A DNA stretch of 64,000 nt from an uncultured Bacteroidota bacterium. Lineage in GTDB: Bacteria; Bacteroidota; Bacteroidia; Flavobacteriales; Schleiferiaceae. The stretch spans positions 1 to 64,000 of the forward strand of contig CAJXNI010000015.1 of the NCBI GenBank assembly GCA_913057235.1. Direction: 5' to 3'. The position numbers and the translations under genes were made by a program. Numbering within the stretch: the stretch's first letter is position 1; each line of letters starts with the position of its first letter. Shown here piece after piece: positions 8,564 to 16,498 of this stretch. The notes under the pieces were generated by a model, which was given only the letters and a program-made list of their open reading frames with translations, was not told the DNA's origin and did no database searches.

Positions 8564-9894
8564 TGTTTTCTCCCCGCCTGTTCATGAATTTAAAAATTGC
8601 CTATCAGGCAATTTTGGCTAACACCGTGCGCAGTGTACTTACCGCCTTAGGAATTATTTTTGGTGTTGCGGCTGTTATAACCATGCTGGCCATTGGCAAA
8701 GGTGCCCAGCTGGAAATCCTGAGGCAAATAGAACTGGTGGGCGTAAACAACATTGAAATCAAGCCCATAATTGAGCAAAAAGATGAAGCGGTTAAGGAAG
8801 AGCCTAGCCTAAAAGAAGAAAAATCTTTTTCAAAAGGCCTGGATTTACAAGATGCCGCCAGTATAGAGCGTGTATTGCCTACGGTGGCTCAAGTGAGCCC
8901 CGAAATAATTATTGAAACAGCCGTGATAAGTGGTGGTCGCAGGCGCTCTGCCAAACTCATTGGTATTAACCCCGCCTTTTTTAAGATCTCTAATCTCAAA
9001 ATGCGTAGCGGCCAAATGTTTGGTGAAAAGCACCTGAAAAATGCGGAAAGCGTTTGCATCATTGGCAACGGCATAAAAAAGAAACTCTTCACCAACCAAG
9101 ATGCTATTGGTAAAAAAGTAAAAGTAGGGCAACAGTGGCTTACGGTTATCGGGGTAACCCAGGCCATTAATGTTACTGAAAAGGCCAAGTCTAACCTAGG
9201 CATACGCGATTATAACATGGATATTTACGCCCCCATCAATACGGTATTAGTGCGCTATAAAAATCGCGCTAAGCTAAATGCAGACCTTTCTCCAGACGAT
9301 GATGAGGAGGAGGAAGGAAACAAATCAGGCGAGCCGCTAAACATCAACCAAATAGACCGTTTGGTGGTACAGGTTACGGAAAGTTCTTTCTTAGGCTCTA
9401 CGGCCGAAGTGATTAGTCGCATGCTTAAAAGAAAGCACAACGGAGTGGTTGATTTCGAGATCATCATTCCCCAGCAGCTTTTAGAACAGCAGCAACGCAC
9501 CAAAGACATTTTCAATTTGGTGCTATCGGCCATAGCCGGAATTTCACTTTTGGTGGGTGGCATAGGTATTATGAATATTATGCTGGCCTCTGTAATGGAG
9601 CGTACCCGCGAAATTGGCACGCGGTTGGCCATTGGCGCTAAGAAACAAGACATAATTAATCAATTTCTTTTTGAAGCGCTTTTAATAAGCCTAAGTGGCG
9701 GCCTTATAGGTATTGCGCTGGGTCTTTTAGCTTCTTATCTGGTTGAAGAACTGGCGCAAATTGAAACGGTGGTATCTGCTTATTCTATTCTTATTTCTTT
9801 TGGGGTGGCCTCTTTTACAGGGCTGGTTTTTGGGCTCTCGCCCGCCCGCAAGGCTGCACTTAAAAATCCGGTTGAATCTTTACGTTATGAATAA
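8563..9894 (+). CDS. MacB/FtsX-type ABC transporter permease
   Basis: Encodes 443 residues (possibly starting at the ATG at 8584, MNLKIAYQAI). One N-terminal membrane helix (SVLTALGIIFGVAAVITML), a large periplasmic MacB-PCD domain, then three C-terminal helices with the hallmark GGIGIMNIMLASVMERTREIGTR... region followed by AIGA. Unlike E. coli MacB there is no fused ATPase, and no ATPase gene is adjacent, so it must use one encoded elsewhere. An acidic insert (DDDEEEEGNKSGE) lies in the periplasmic domain. Overlaps the TolC gene by 8 bases. Probable role: export or envelope mechanotransmission, substrate unknown. Confidence 0.9.
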   Translation: MFSPRLFMNLKIAYQAILANTVRSVLTALGIIFGVAAVITMLAIGKGAQLEILRQIELVGVNNIEIKPIIEQKDEAVKEEPSLKEEKSFSKGLDLQDAASIERVLPTVAQVSPEIIIETAVISGGRRRSAKLIGINPAFFKISNLKMRSGQMFGEKHLKNAESVCIIGNGIKKKLFTNQDAIGKKVKVGQQWLTVIGVTQAINVTEKAKSNLGIRDYNMDIYAPINTVLVRYKNRAKLNADLSPDDDEEEEGNKSGEPLNINQIDRLVVQVTESSFLGSTAEVISRMLKRKHNGVVDFEIIIPQQLLEQQQRTKDIFNLVLSAIAGISLLVGGIGIMNIMLASVMERTREIGTRLAIGAKKQDIINQFLFEALLISLSGGLIGIALGLLASYLVEELAQIETVVSAYSILISFGVASFTGLVFGLSPARKAALKNPVESLRYE

Positions 9895-11359
9895 ACTCTG
9901 CACTTTGTTTTTGGCCTTGTTTAGCGCGGGGCTCTGGTCACAACATGAGCCCCAAGCCCTCAGTCTGGCTCAAGCCATTAACCAAGCGCAAGAGCAATCG
10001 CCTTCGTACTCACGGGCCATTAATCGTGCTGAAAATCGCTATTGGAACTACCGCCAGTTTCGCGCCAGTTTTCTGCCGCAACTAAACCTGGCCGGTACTT
10101 TTCCCAATTATGCCAGTGCCATTGAGGGTATTTTGCAAGATGATGGCACGCTAGATTTTAGAGAGCGTGAACAAACCTTTATAAGCTCGCAACTCTCATT
10201 AGACCAAAACATTGGTTTTACCGGGGGGCGCCTCTCTTTAGTTTCTGGCCTGCAAAGAACCCAGGTAGTGAGGCCTACAAAACGCACCAGCTATTTCTCT
10301 ACTCCCATCAGCGTAAGCTATTTTCAACCCATGCTTTTGTACAACGCCTTTAAGTGGGATCAAAAAATTGAGCCCTTGGTGTATCAAGAAAGTAGACGCC
10401 AATATCAAGAAGACCTGGAGCAAATTGCCACCGAAACCACTAACCTGTATTTTGAGGCCTTGATTGCGTCTATCAGTCAAAAAATTGCTGCGGCCAACGT
10501 AGATAATAATGATACCATTTATAAAATCTCAAAAGGCCGTTACAACCTGGGTAAAATTGCTGAGAATGATCTTTTGCAAATTGAACTCAACCTGCTAAAT
10601 GCCGAGAACGCCTTTACCCAAGCCAACCTACAATACGAGGTGGCAACTCAAAATCTCAAGCGATACCTAGGCATTAATACCGCTACACCACTTGAATTAA
10701 AAGTACCTAGCCTAATACCAGAGGTGAGTATTACCCTTGCCGATGCCTTGGAGAAGGCGCGTAAAAACCGAGCCGCGGTGCTGGAATTCAGACGCAGAAG
10801 GCTTGAAGCCGATGAAGCCGTGGCTAGAGCGCGTGGTAACACCAACTACAACGTAAATATACAGGCCAACTTTGGTTTGTCACGCCAAGGCGATGACCTG
10901 GCCAACGTATACCAGCCTCCGCTCTCTAACCAGCAAAATATTGTGGTGGGGGTAAATATTCCCATTGTAGACTGGGGCCAAGCCAAATCGCAAATACGCA
11001 AGGCTCAAGCCAACCGAAAACTTGAATTGGTTAATATTGAACAAGACGAAATCAACTTTGAACAGGAGATTTTTCTGCAGGTGATGCAATTTAATGCCCA
11101 GTACCAGCAGCTAAAAATTGCCGCTAAAGCCGATACTGTGGCTCAAAAAAGGTATCTGGTAGCTAAGCAACGCTACTTAACTGGTAAAATTGACATTACT
11201 AATTTTAATATTGCCCAAGCTGAAAAAGACCAGGCTAAGCGTGGCTACCTTAATGCTTTACGAGTTTTCTGGAATAACTACTATACGGTAAGGAGGCTCA
11301 CGCTCTATGATTTTGTAGCCCAGAGACCTATTGGCTATGAGGCCGACTTTGAAATGTAA
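9887..11359 (+). CDS. TolC-family outer-membrane efflux protein
   Basis: I place the start at the ATG at 9887, giving 490 residues with signal peptide MNKLCTLFLALFSAGLWSQ; a longer reading back to 9743 would run through the permease gene and is not credible. The mature protein has two TolC repeats: LSLAQAINQAQEQSPSY near the N-terminus and VSITLADALEKARKNR in the middle, each followed by long helices, ending with the NFNIAQAEKDQAKRGYLNALRVFWNN helix pair. It completes an adaptor-permease-TolC operon that spans the envelope. Confidence 0.92.
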   Translation: MNKLCTLFLALFSAGLWSQHEPQALSLAQAINQAQEQSPSYSRAINRAENRYWNYRQFRASFLPQLNLAGTFPNYASAIEGILQDDGTLDFREREQTFISSQLSLDQNIGFTGGRLSLVSGLQRTQVVRPTKRTSYFSTPISVSYFQPMLLYNAFKWDQKIEPLVYQESRRQYQEDLEQIATETTNLYFEALIASISQKIAAANVDNNDTIYKISKGRYNLGKIAENDLLQIELNLLNAENAFTQANLQYEVATQNLKRYLGINTATPLELKVPSLIPEVSITLADALEKARKNRAAVLEFRRRRLEADEAVARARGNTNYNVNIQANFGLSRQGDDLANVYQPPLSNQQNIVVGVNIPIVDWGQAKSQIRKAQANRKLELVNIEQDEINFEQEIFLQVMQFNAQYQQLKIAAKADTVAQKRYLVAKQRYLTGKIDITNFNIAQAEKDQAKRGYLNALRVFWNNYYTVRRLTLYDFVAQRPIGYEADFEM

Positions 11360-11383
11360 ACGCTTCTTTTTGGCGGATACCTT

Positions 11384-11968
11384 CTAGGGTGCTCCTTTCT
11401 TTAAAAGCGGCTTACGACCGTTAAAGCGCATTACCCAAAGATACCACAGAAACAAGACCGCAGCATAAATGACGGCCGTAAAGCCGTACTTATGAAAAAA
11501 GTGATAAGCCGTACCTTCAAACTCTACATTTAAGAGACTCAGTAAAAGTAGACGCCCAATGTTGGCCAAGTGAATAAAAAGAATGCCCAACGGTATAAAA
11601 ATCACCGTATTTATGAGCTTGCCTCCAAAGCCAATGATAAAGGCTAAAAACAGAATCATAATGTTGATGCCGTTACAGCCCTCCTCTACTGAAATGGCAT
11701 AAACACCATCAAACCAAATACTGTCATAGGTTTGCTCAGGGGGTGTTTCACGATTTAGGTGGTCATTTTCCAGCACAAAAGGCTCATAGCCTAAGAGGTT
11801 TCCCGTTTGGGTGCAGTGCTGTGCCACTTCTCGCGTAATAGGGTCTACCTGTGGTTGGGCTTGGGTGTCAAAGGCACCAATGTACAGCCCGTAGAGCCAT
11901 GAAAGTGCCAGGTAGACTCCAAAAAACTTTGCCAGAAAAAAAATGGTGGGTTTAAACTCCTGCCACAT
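11384..11968 (-). CDS. xrtF: Exosortase XrtF-like protein
   Basis: A 194-residue inner-membrane transpeptidase-like protein with several hydrophobic segments. The exosortase catalytic trio is visible: Cys98 in EEGCNGI, Arg139 in NIGR and a His in YHFFHKY (156 or 159). Length matches the short XrtF type found in Flavobacteriia. Exosortases are thought to process proteins with a C-terminal PEP-like sorting signal, usually near exopolysaccharide genes, which fits the adjacent locus. The small exosortase-F-associated gene that often accompanies it is not beside it here. It lies 11 bases downstream of the RemB-like gene on the same strand. Confidence 0.8.
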   Translation of the reverse strand: MWQEFKPTIFFLAKFFGVYLALSWLYGLYIGAFDTQAQPQVDPITREVAQHCTQTGNLLGYEPFVLENDHLNRETPPEQTYDSIWFDGVYAISVEEGCNGINIMILFLAFIIGFGGKLINTVIFIPLGILFIHLANIGRLLLLSLLNVEFEGTAYHFFHKYGFTAVIYAAVLFLWYLWVMRFNGRKPLLKKGAP

Positions 11969-11979
11969 TTATACACAGA

Positions 11980-13599
11980 TTAGAAATCATAGTAGCGATT
12001 AAATAGCTCGGTACGTAAACCAGCAAACAGCCATAGGCTTTCGCCCACGTTAAATGGTCTGGTGTTAATATCTGCCGCGTCACTGGCACTAAGACTTCGC
12101 CAGCGTAGGCCTGCTTCTATTTTAAGATTGGTGGCCGGGTTCACAATCCAGGCTGCTCTCAGTTGCGTAAAAAGTAAGGTGCCACCTACCCCCTGGCCAA
12201 TTTCATTGCCCTCATCTTGTACCCTACTGTTGTAAGATCGATATACGTCACTGCCAAAATTAGCACCTCTGGCACTGTCCAGACCTAACACACCGTAGTT
12301 CAACTGAAACTCAAACTCCCAGCGGTTTCGCTGATATACCACCTGAGCCAGGTATTCTTGAAAGTTAGCGCCCCAAGGGTGTGCTAAGGGACTACCGTAG
12401 TGGCCGTAATTGGTCAAAACTTGTCGGTGCGAATAGGTGTACGGCCGGGCGGCATTGTACTCGAGGCGTGTGAATAAACCTTCCATGCCCAGTGTATTAT
12501 AGCTTTTAAGCCCCAGTTGCCAGCCAAATTTATTCACCCAACTTCCGTTGGAAGCGGTAATATCATCTAAGCTAAACTCATCTAATAAAAACTGACCGTA
12601 GGCCATTATACCATCTGACACTTTGTATGAAGAACCAAAGCCAATAAGCGCATTCCCTCGGCCAGAGCCCACTTGAAACTCTACCGGACGGTAGAAAATA
12701 ACTGGGTTTAAGAAGCTTGCGTCTAAGCCTCTTTGTTGCAAGGTATCTCCAATGATAATGGCCTCAAAAAAGGAAAAGTTTAAACGAGAGTTTACGTTCA
12801 GACTCAAATAATGAGAACTCAAAAACTTTTTGGCGTAAATAGCATCAAAACCAGGAACCCTGGCTTCTGGCCTAATGTCATATAATTGGGCCCATAAGTT
12901 CACATACTTAATACGCCAAAAGGTTGTTTCAATTCTAAAGAAAGGAGCGTTATACCCCGCATCAGAAAGCAACATAGAACGGTAGCCCTCGCCAAAAAAG
13001 TTGCGCCCCTGACCGGCCGTAAAAGTGAAGAATGAGTTTGGGTTATAGCTGATCTCGGCCGCAGCCAAACCAAAGTCAAAGCCTCCATCGCCAAAGCCTC
13101 TAGTGGCAGTGCCCTGCCCAGGTACCACGCCACGGTAGCGTGTGTAGTCATTTACATAAGAAGCAAAGCGCCCCTGGTTCTCCAGGTAACTGCTGTAAAA
13201 AGTGAAGTTAGAGCCCAATCTACCTTCAATCATAAACCCACGGGTGTTTATGTAGCGGTAGGCACTTTCTCCCTGCTCATGACCCAACTGAAAATTTACA
13301 ATGGGATTAAAAGTAAGGGCATAGTTAGGTTTATTTATGGCTACCAAATTCTCATAAAACAGCTTTCGGGTAAACCAGCTTTTTTTTGCTGCCTGGGGAT
13401 ATTGGCGCGTTGCACCTAGTGAATCTAACTCGGTTTTATTTAAGGGCCGTACAGAGCTATGCATATCTACCGCTTTTTGGTAGAACGAGGCTTCTACTTG
13501 TAAAGAGTTAAGGTGGTTCAGGTGTTGAAATTGGTATTGGCCATTGAGGCTAACGGCCAAAAGGCCTAGAGTAAGGCTACTCCAAAAAGCTTTTGTCAT
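11980..13599 (-). CDS. RemB/Wzi-like outer-membrane beta-barrel protein
   Basis: Encodes 539 residues with a signal peptide (MTKAFWSSLTLGLLAVSLNGQ). The mature part is dominated by amphipathic strands with aromatic girdles and ends in RTELFNRYYDF, with Phe last, as expected of an outer-membrane barrel. Size and the neighbourhood (capsule-type dehydratase, Wza, Wzc) point to the capsule-assembly Wzi family, whose Flavobacteriia members include the gliding-related RemB. It overlaps the dehydratase gene by 23 bases, so both should be translated from one mRNA together with xrtF. Assignment to RemB rather than another Wzi-like porin is not certain. Confidence 0.62.
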   Translation of the reverse strand: MTKAFWSSLTLGLLAVSLNGQYQFQHLNHLNSLQVEASFYQKAVDMHSSVRPLNKTELDSLGATRQYPQAAKKSWFTRKLFYENLVAINKPNYALTFNPIVNFQLGHEQGESAYRYINTRGFMIEGRLGSNFTFYSSYLENQGRFASYVNDYTRYRGVVPGQGTATRGFGDGGFDFGLAAAEISYNPNSFFTFTAGQGRNFFGEGYRSMLLSDAGYNAPFFRIETTFWRIKYVNLWAQLYDIRPEARVPGFDAIYAKKFLSSHYLSLNVNSRLNFSFFEAIIIGDTLQQRGLDASFLNPVIFYRPVEFQVGSGRGNALIGFGSSYKVSDGIMAYGQFLLDEFSLDDITASNGSWVNKFGWQLGLKSYNTLGMEGLFTRLEYNAARPYTYSHRQVLTNYGHYGSPLAHPWGANFQEYLAQVVYQRNRWEFEFQLNYGVLGLDSARGANFGSDVYRSYNSRVQDEGNEIGQGVGGTLLFTQLRAAWIVNPATNLKIEAGLRWRSLSASDAADINTRPFNVGESLWLFAGLRTELFNRYYDF

Positions 13600-15523
13600 G
13601 TTCTACGCTCTTCAAATCTAGCTCAGAAAACTCTGAGTTATTGCTAATGAATTCAGGTACTATTTCCTTTAAAGCTCTCACAATATCCGTAGTCTGGCAT
13701 TCACGGTGGCTGGCTTGCAGCCTCTGAAGAGCCGAATTGATCTGTCTGTAATTTAGGTCGGCCGGTGTAGCGATCATTATTTTTGGGTGATGGGTAGGCA
13801 CCGTGTTTTCCTTATTGGCCAATAGTTCTTCGTAAAGCTTTTCACCCGGTCTTAAGCCAATTTCAACAATTTCAATGTCTTTGTTTAGGGTTAAACCCGA
13901 TAACTTGATCATCTTTTTAGCCAAGTCATAGATACGCACAGAACGACCCATATCAAAAACAAAAATTTCACCGCCCTTACCCATGGAGCCGGCTTCTAAA
14001 ACCAAGTTACAAGCTTCAGGGATGGTCATGAAAAATCGGGTGATATTTTTATCGGTAATGGTGATGGGGCCACCTTCTTCTATTTGTTTCCTGAAGATGG
14101 GAATAACGGACCCATTAGAACCTAAAACATTACCAAAGCGCGTTGTTATGAACTGGGTTTCACAATCAGGATGCTTACTTAGCATGCGCGTATACACCTC
14201 AGCGGTGCGCTTTGTAGCCCCCATAACATTAGTGGGGTTAACTGCCTTATCGGTACTTACCATCACAAACTTTTGCACCTTGTTTGCAAAAGAAAGGTCG
14301 GCCATATTTTTGGTACCCAATACATTTACCCCTGTTGCTTCATAGGCATTGGCCTCCATTAAGGGTACGTGCTTATAAGCCGCGGCATGAAAAACCACTT
14401 CAGGTTTGTATAAGTCAAATAAGGACGCCAATCTCCTTTTATCGCGCACATCGGCTATTACGCACTCTGCGGTTTCAAAAAGCCTGGGCAGCTTGTTTTT
14501 TAACTCAAACTGCAAACCGTACATAGCGGACTCTGCCTGATCTAGTAAAATTACTTTCTTAGGAGAATAATGCAAGACTTGGCGTGCTATTTCGCTTCCA
14601 ATTGAGCCTGCCGCACCCGTTACCAAAATGGTTTTATTTTTCAACTCACGCTTAACGTTGGCGCTATCCAGTTCAATGGGCGCTCTTTCTAAAAGGTCTT
14701 CAATTCTTACAGACTTTATCTGCTTGGTGCTAAGCTCACCATGTATCCATGAATCAACGGGAGGTACAATTTTTACGCTCAGATTATTACGCAAGCACTC
14801 ATCTACAAAAGCACTGCGCTTTTGGTTACTCATTTCCTTTTGAATGGAAATGATTACCTGAGAAACTTCATTCTTTTGCAGGAAATTTTCATCTAAAGCT
14901 TTATGTCTGGAGTACACGGTAATACCTTCAATCTTTTTGCCAATCTTAGACGGATTGTCATCTATAAAACCTTGGATTTCAAAATCGTTACTGGTATCAT
15001 GCAAGAGAGTGTGCTTAGTGATCATACCTGAAGTACCCGCCCCATAAATTAGCACCTTCTTTTTGCGGGAGCTTGCGGTTCTAAACCTATTGTATATGAT
15101 TTTGACCATCAACCTTGAACTTACTAATAAGAAAATGGAAAATAGAAAATGGATTACCGCAATAGAGTTAGGCACAAAAAAGAAAGGTTCAAATGCCGGG
15201 TAAGTATAGGCCGTTAAATTGGCAAGAAAAACCGTAATTATTCCAATTAGGGTTGCCTTAAAAATCGCATAGGCGTCCGTAAGACTGGTGTGTCTAATCA
15301 CGCCAATATGAGATCGGCTAAGCAAAAAACCTAGCGCATACCCTGTAACAATCAACGGAAGCTTAAATGAGAATAAACCTCGCGGAATTTGAGAAACTTC
15401 CAAATTATAACGCAGTAAAACTGAGGATTGATAGGCAAAGGTGATAACGACTAAGTCAAATAAAAACACGACCCAGCGCGAAAGAAATCTGTTGGAGTTT
15501 TTAAGAATAAATTTTCTGAGCAT
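13577..15523 (-). CDS. Membrane-bound nucleotide-sugar dehydratase (CapD/WbpM/FlaA1 type)
   Basis: Encodes 648 residues. The first 130 hold four or five membrane helices; a CoA-binding-like Rossmann segment (KVLIYGAGTSGMITK) follows; the C-terminal half is an SDR domain with TGAAGSIGSEIARQ for NAD(P) and VSTDKAVNPTNVMGATKR carrying the catalytic region. This family performs 4,6-dehydration of UDP-GlcNAc or similar sugars, first step to bacillosamine-like or aminodideoxy sugars. An aminotransferase that could act on the keto product lies at 19-20.3 kb. Length is typical (about 640). Expressed divergently from wza. Confidence 0.9.
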   Translation of the reverse strand: MLRKFILKNSNRFLSRWVVFLFDLVVITFAYQSSVLLRYNLEVSQIPRGLFSFKLPLIVTGYALGFLLSRSHIGVIRHTSLTDAYAIFKATLIGIITVFLANLTAYTYPAFEPFFFVPNSIAVIHFLFSIFLLVSSRLMVKIIYNRFRTASSRKKKVLIYGAGTSGMITKHTLLHDTSNDFEIQGFIDDNPSKIGKKIEGITVYSRHKALDENFLQKNEVSQVIISIQKEMSNQKRSAFVDECLRNNLSVKIVPPVDSWIHGELSTKQIKSVRIEDLLERAPIELDSANVKRELKNKTILVTGAAGSIGSEIARQVLHYSPKKVILLDQAESAMYGLQFELKNKLPRLFETAECVIADVRDKRRLASLFDLYKPEVVFHAAAYKHVPLMEANAYEATGVNVLGTKNMADLSFANKVQKFVMVSTDKAVNPTNVMGATKRTAEVYTRMLSKHPDCETQFITTRFGNVLGSNGSVIPIFRKQIEEGGPITITDKNITRFFMTIPEACNLVLEAGSMGKGGEIFVFDMGRSVRIYDLAKKMIKLSGLTLNKDIEIVEIGLRPGEKLYEELLANKENTVPTHHPKIMIATPADLNYRQINSALQRLQASHRECQTTDIVRALKEIVPEFISNNSEFSELDLKSVEHDKSFLE

Positions 15524-15649
15524 ATGATTAGTTGATATGCAGTAGTATTTTTTCTTCCATTCTTCTCTTCATCTCCGATTTCAGGTCCAAAGTTAACATA
15601 TTCCTGCTCACAAAAGTGAAATAAACCTTTTATATGCAACATGAAGTAG

Positions 15650-15657
15650 TATTTTTG
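15650..15657 (+). promoter_or_regulatory. Candidate -7 box for wza/wzc
   Basis: TATTTTTG matches the Bacteroidota TAnnTTTG box, 20 bases before the wza start. No clear TTG is found at -33. Confidence 0.4.
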
Positions 15658-15677
15658 CCCCTTACAATTTAGGCAAA

Positions 15678-16493
15678 ATGTTAAAAACCACAGCACTAAA
15701 AATCACAACGGTTCTAACGTTACTAATGGCCATCTCATCTTGTGTACCCAAGAAAAAACTGGTGTACCTGCAACCTCCAGCCGAAGCTGGGGAAAAAGCC
15801 GGACAAATATTTGAGTATGATAGAGCCGATTACCGACTCCAAATTAATGATATTTTAGACGTTCAAGTAAGGTCAATGAATTCAGAGGCTAATGGACTTT
15901 TTAACAACTCTGCCGGTAATGCTGGCAACCGACAAATGCAGGTTGGCGTGCAGGGTGGTGGTGATATTTACTACATGACGGGCTACAGCATTAATGACTC
16001 AGGTCAAGTAGAACTTCCCGTAATTGGAAAGCTGCTGGTAGAAGGCTTAACCATTTATGAGGCTAAAAAAAAAATTGAGTCGGCTGTAGCACGCTATTTT
16101 TCAAAATTCTATTTAAAAGTACAATTGGGTGGTATCAGGTATGCTGCTTTGGGAGAATTTCGAAATCCAGGAAAGTTTGTAGTACTGCAAAATCAATTGA
16201 CAATTTTTGAAGCTATCTCCAATGCAGGTGATATGACCGATTTGGCCAGTAGAAATGACATCACCATAATACGTCAATATCCCAATGGAACAAGAATTCA
16301 TAAAATTAATCTTCTGGATCAAAGTATCATTCGCTCTCCTTTTTATTTCATCCAGCCGAATGACGTGATTTATGCCGAGCCACTTAAGCAAAAGACCTAC
16401 GGATTAGGGGTAAACGGAGCCCAGACCATAACTACCGTTATCTCAGTTATTTCAACCAGTTTAGCCTTATATCTGGCACTTGCAAGAATTTAA
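15678..16493 (+). CDS. wza: Polysaccharide export lipoprotein (Wza/BexD-like)
   Basis: Encodes 271 residues beginning with a lipoprotein signal (MLKTTALKIT... AISSC, Cys22). A polysaccharide-export domain follows (YRLQINDILDVQVRS), then SLBB-type segments (GQVELPVIGKLLVEGLTIYEA and ALGEFRNPGKFVV... FEAISNAGDMTDLASR). The end is hydrophobic (TTVISVISTSLALYLAL), as in Bacteroidota homologues. It should form the outer-membrane channel for an exopolysaccharide. Wzc starts 5 bases downstream, giving a two-gene export operon. Confidence 0.9.
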   Translation: MLKTTALKITTVLTLLMAISSCVPKKKLVYLQPPAEAGEKAGQIFEYDRADYRLQINDILDVQVRSMNSEANGLFNNSAGNAGNRQMQVGVQGGGDIYYMTGYSINDSGQVELPVIGKLLVEGLTIYEAKKKIESAVARYFSKFYLKVQLGGIRYAALGEFRNPGKFVVLQNQLTIFEAISNAGDMTDLASRNDITIIRQYPNGTRIHKINLLDQSIIRSPFYFIQPNDVIYAEPLKQKTYGLGVNGAQTITTVISVISTSLALYLALARI

Positions 16494-16498
16494 TCCAA

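Noticed and set aside
9743-9886. Extended N-terminus of the TolC-family protein
   Set aside because: It lies inside the permease gene in another frame and lacks a signal peptide; the ATG at 9887 gives a clear one.
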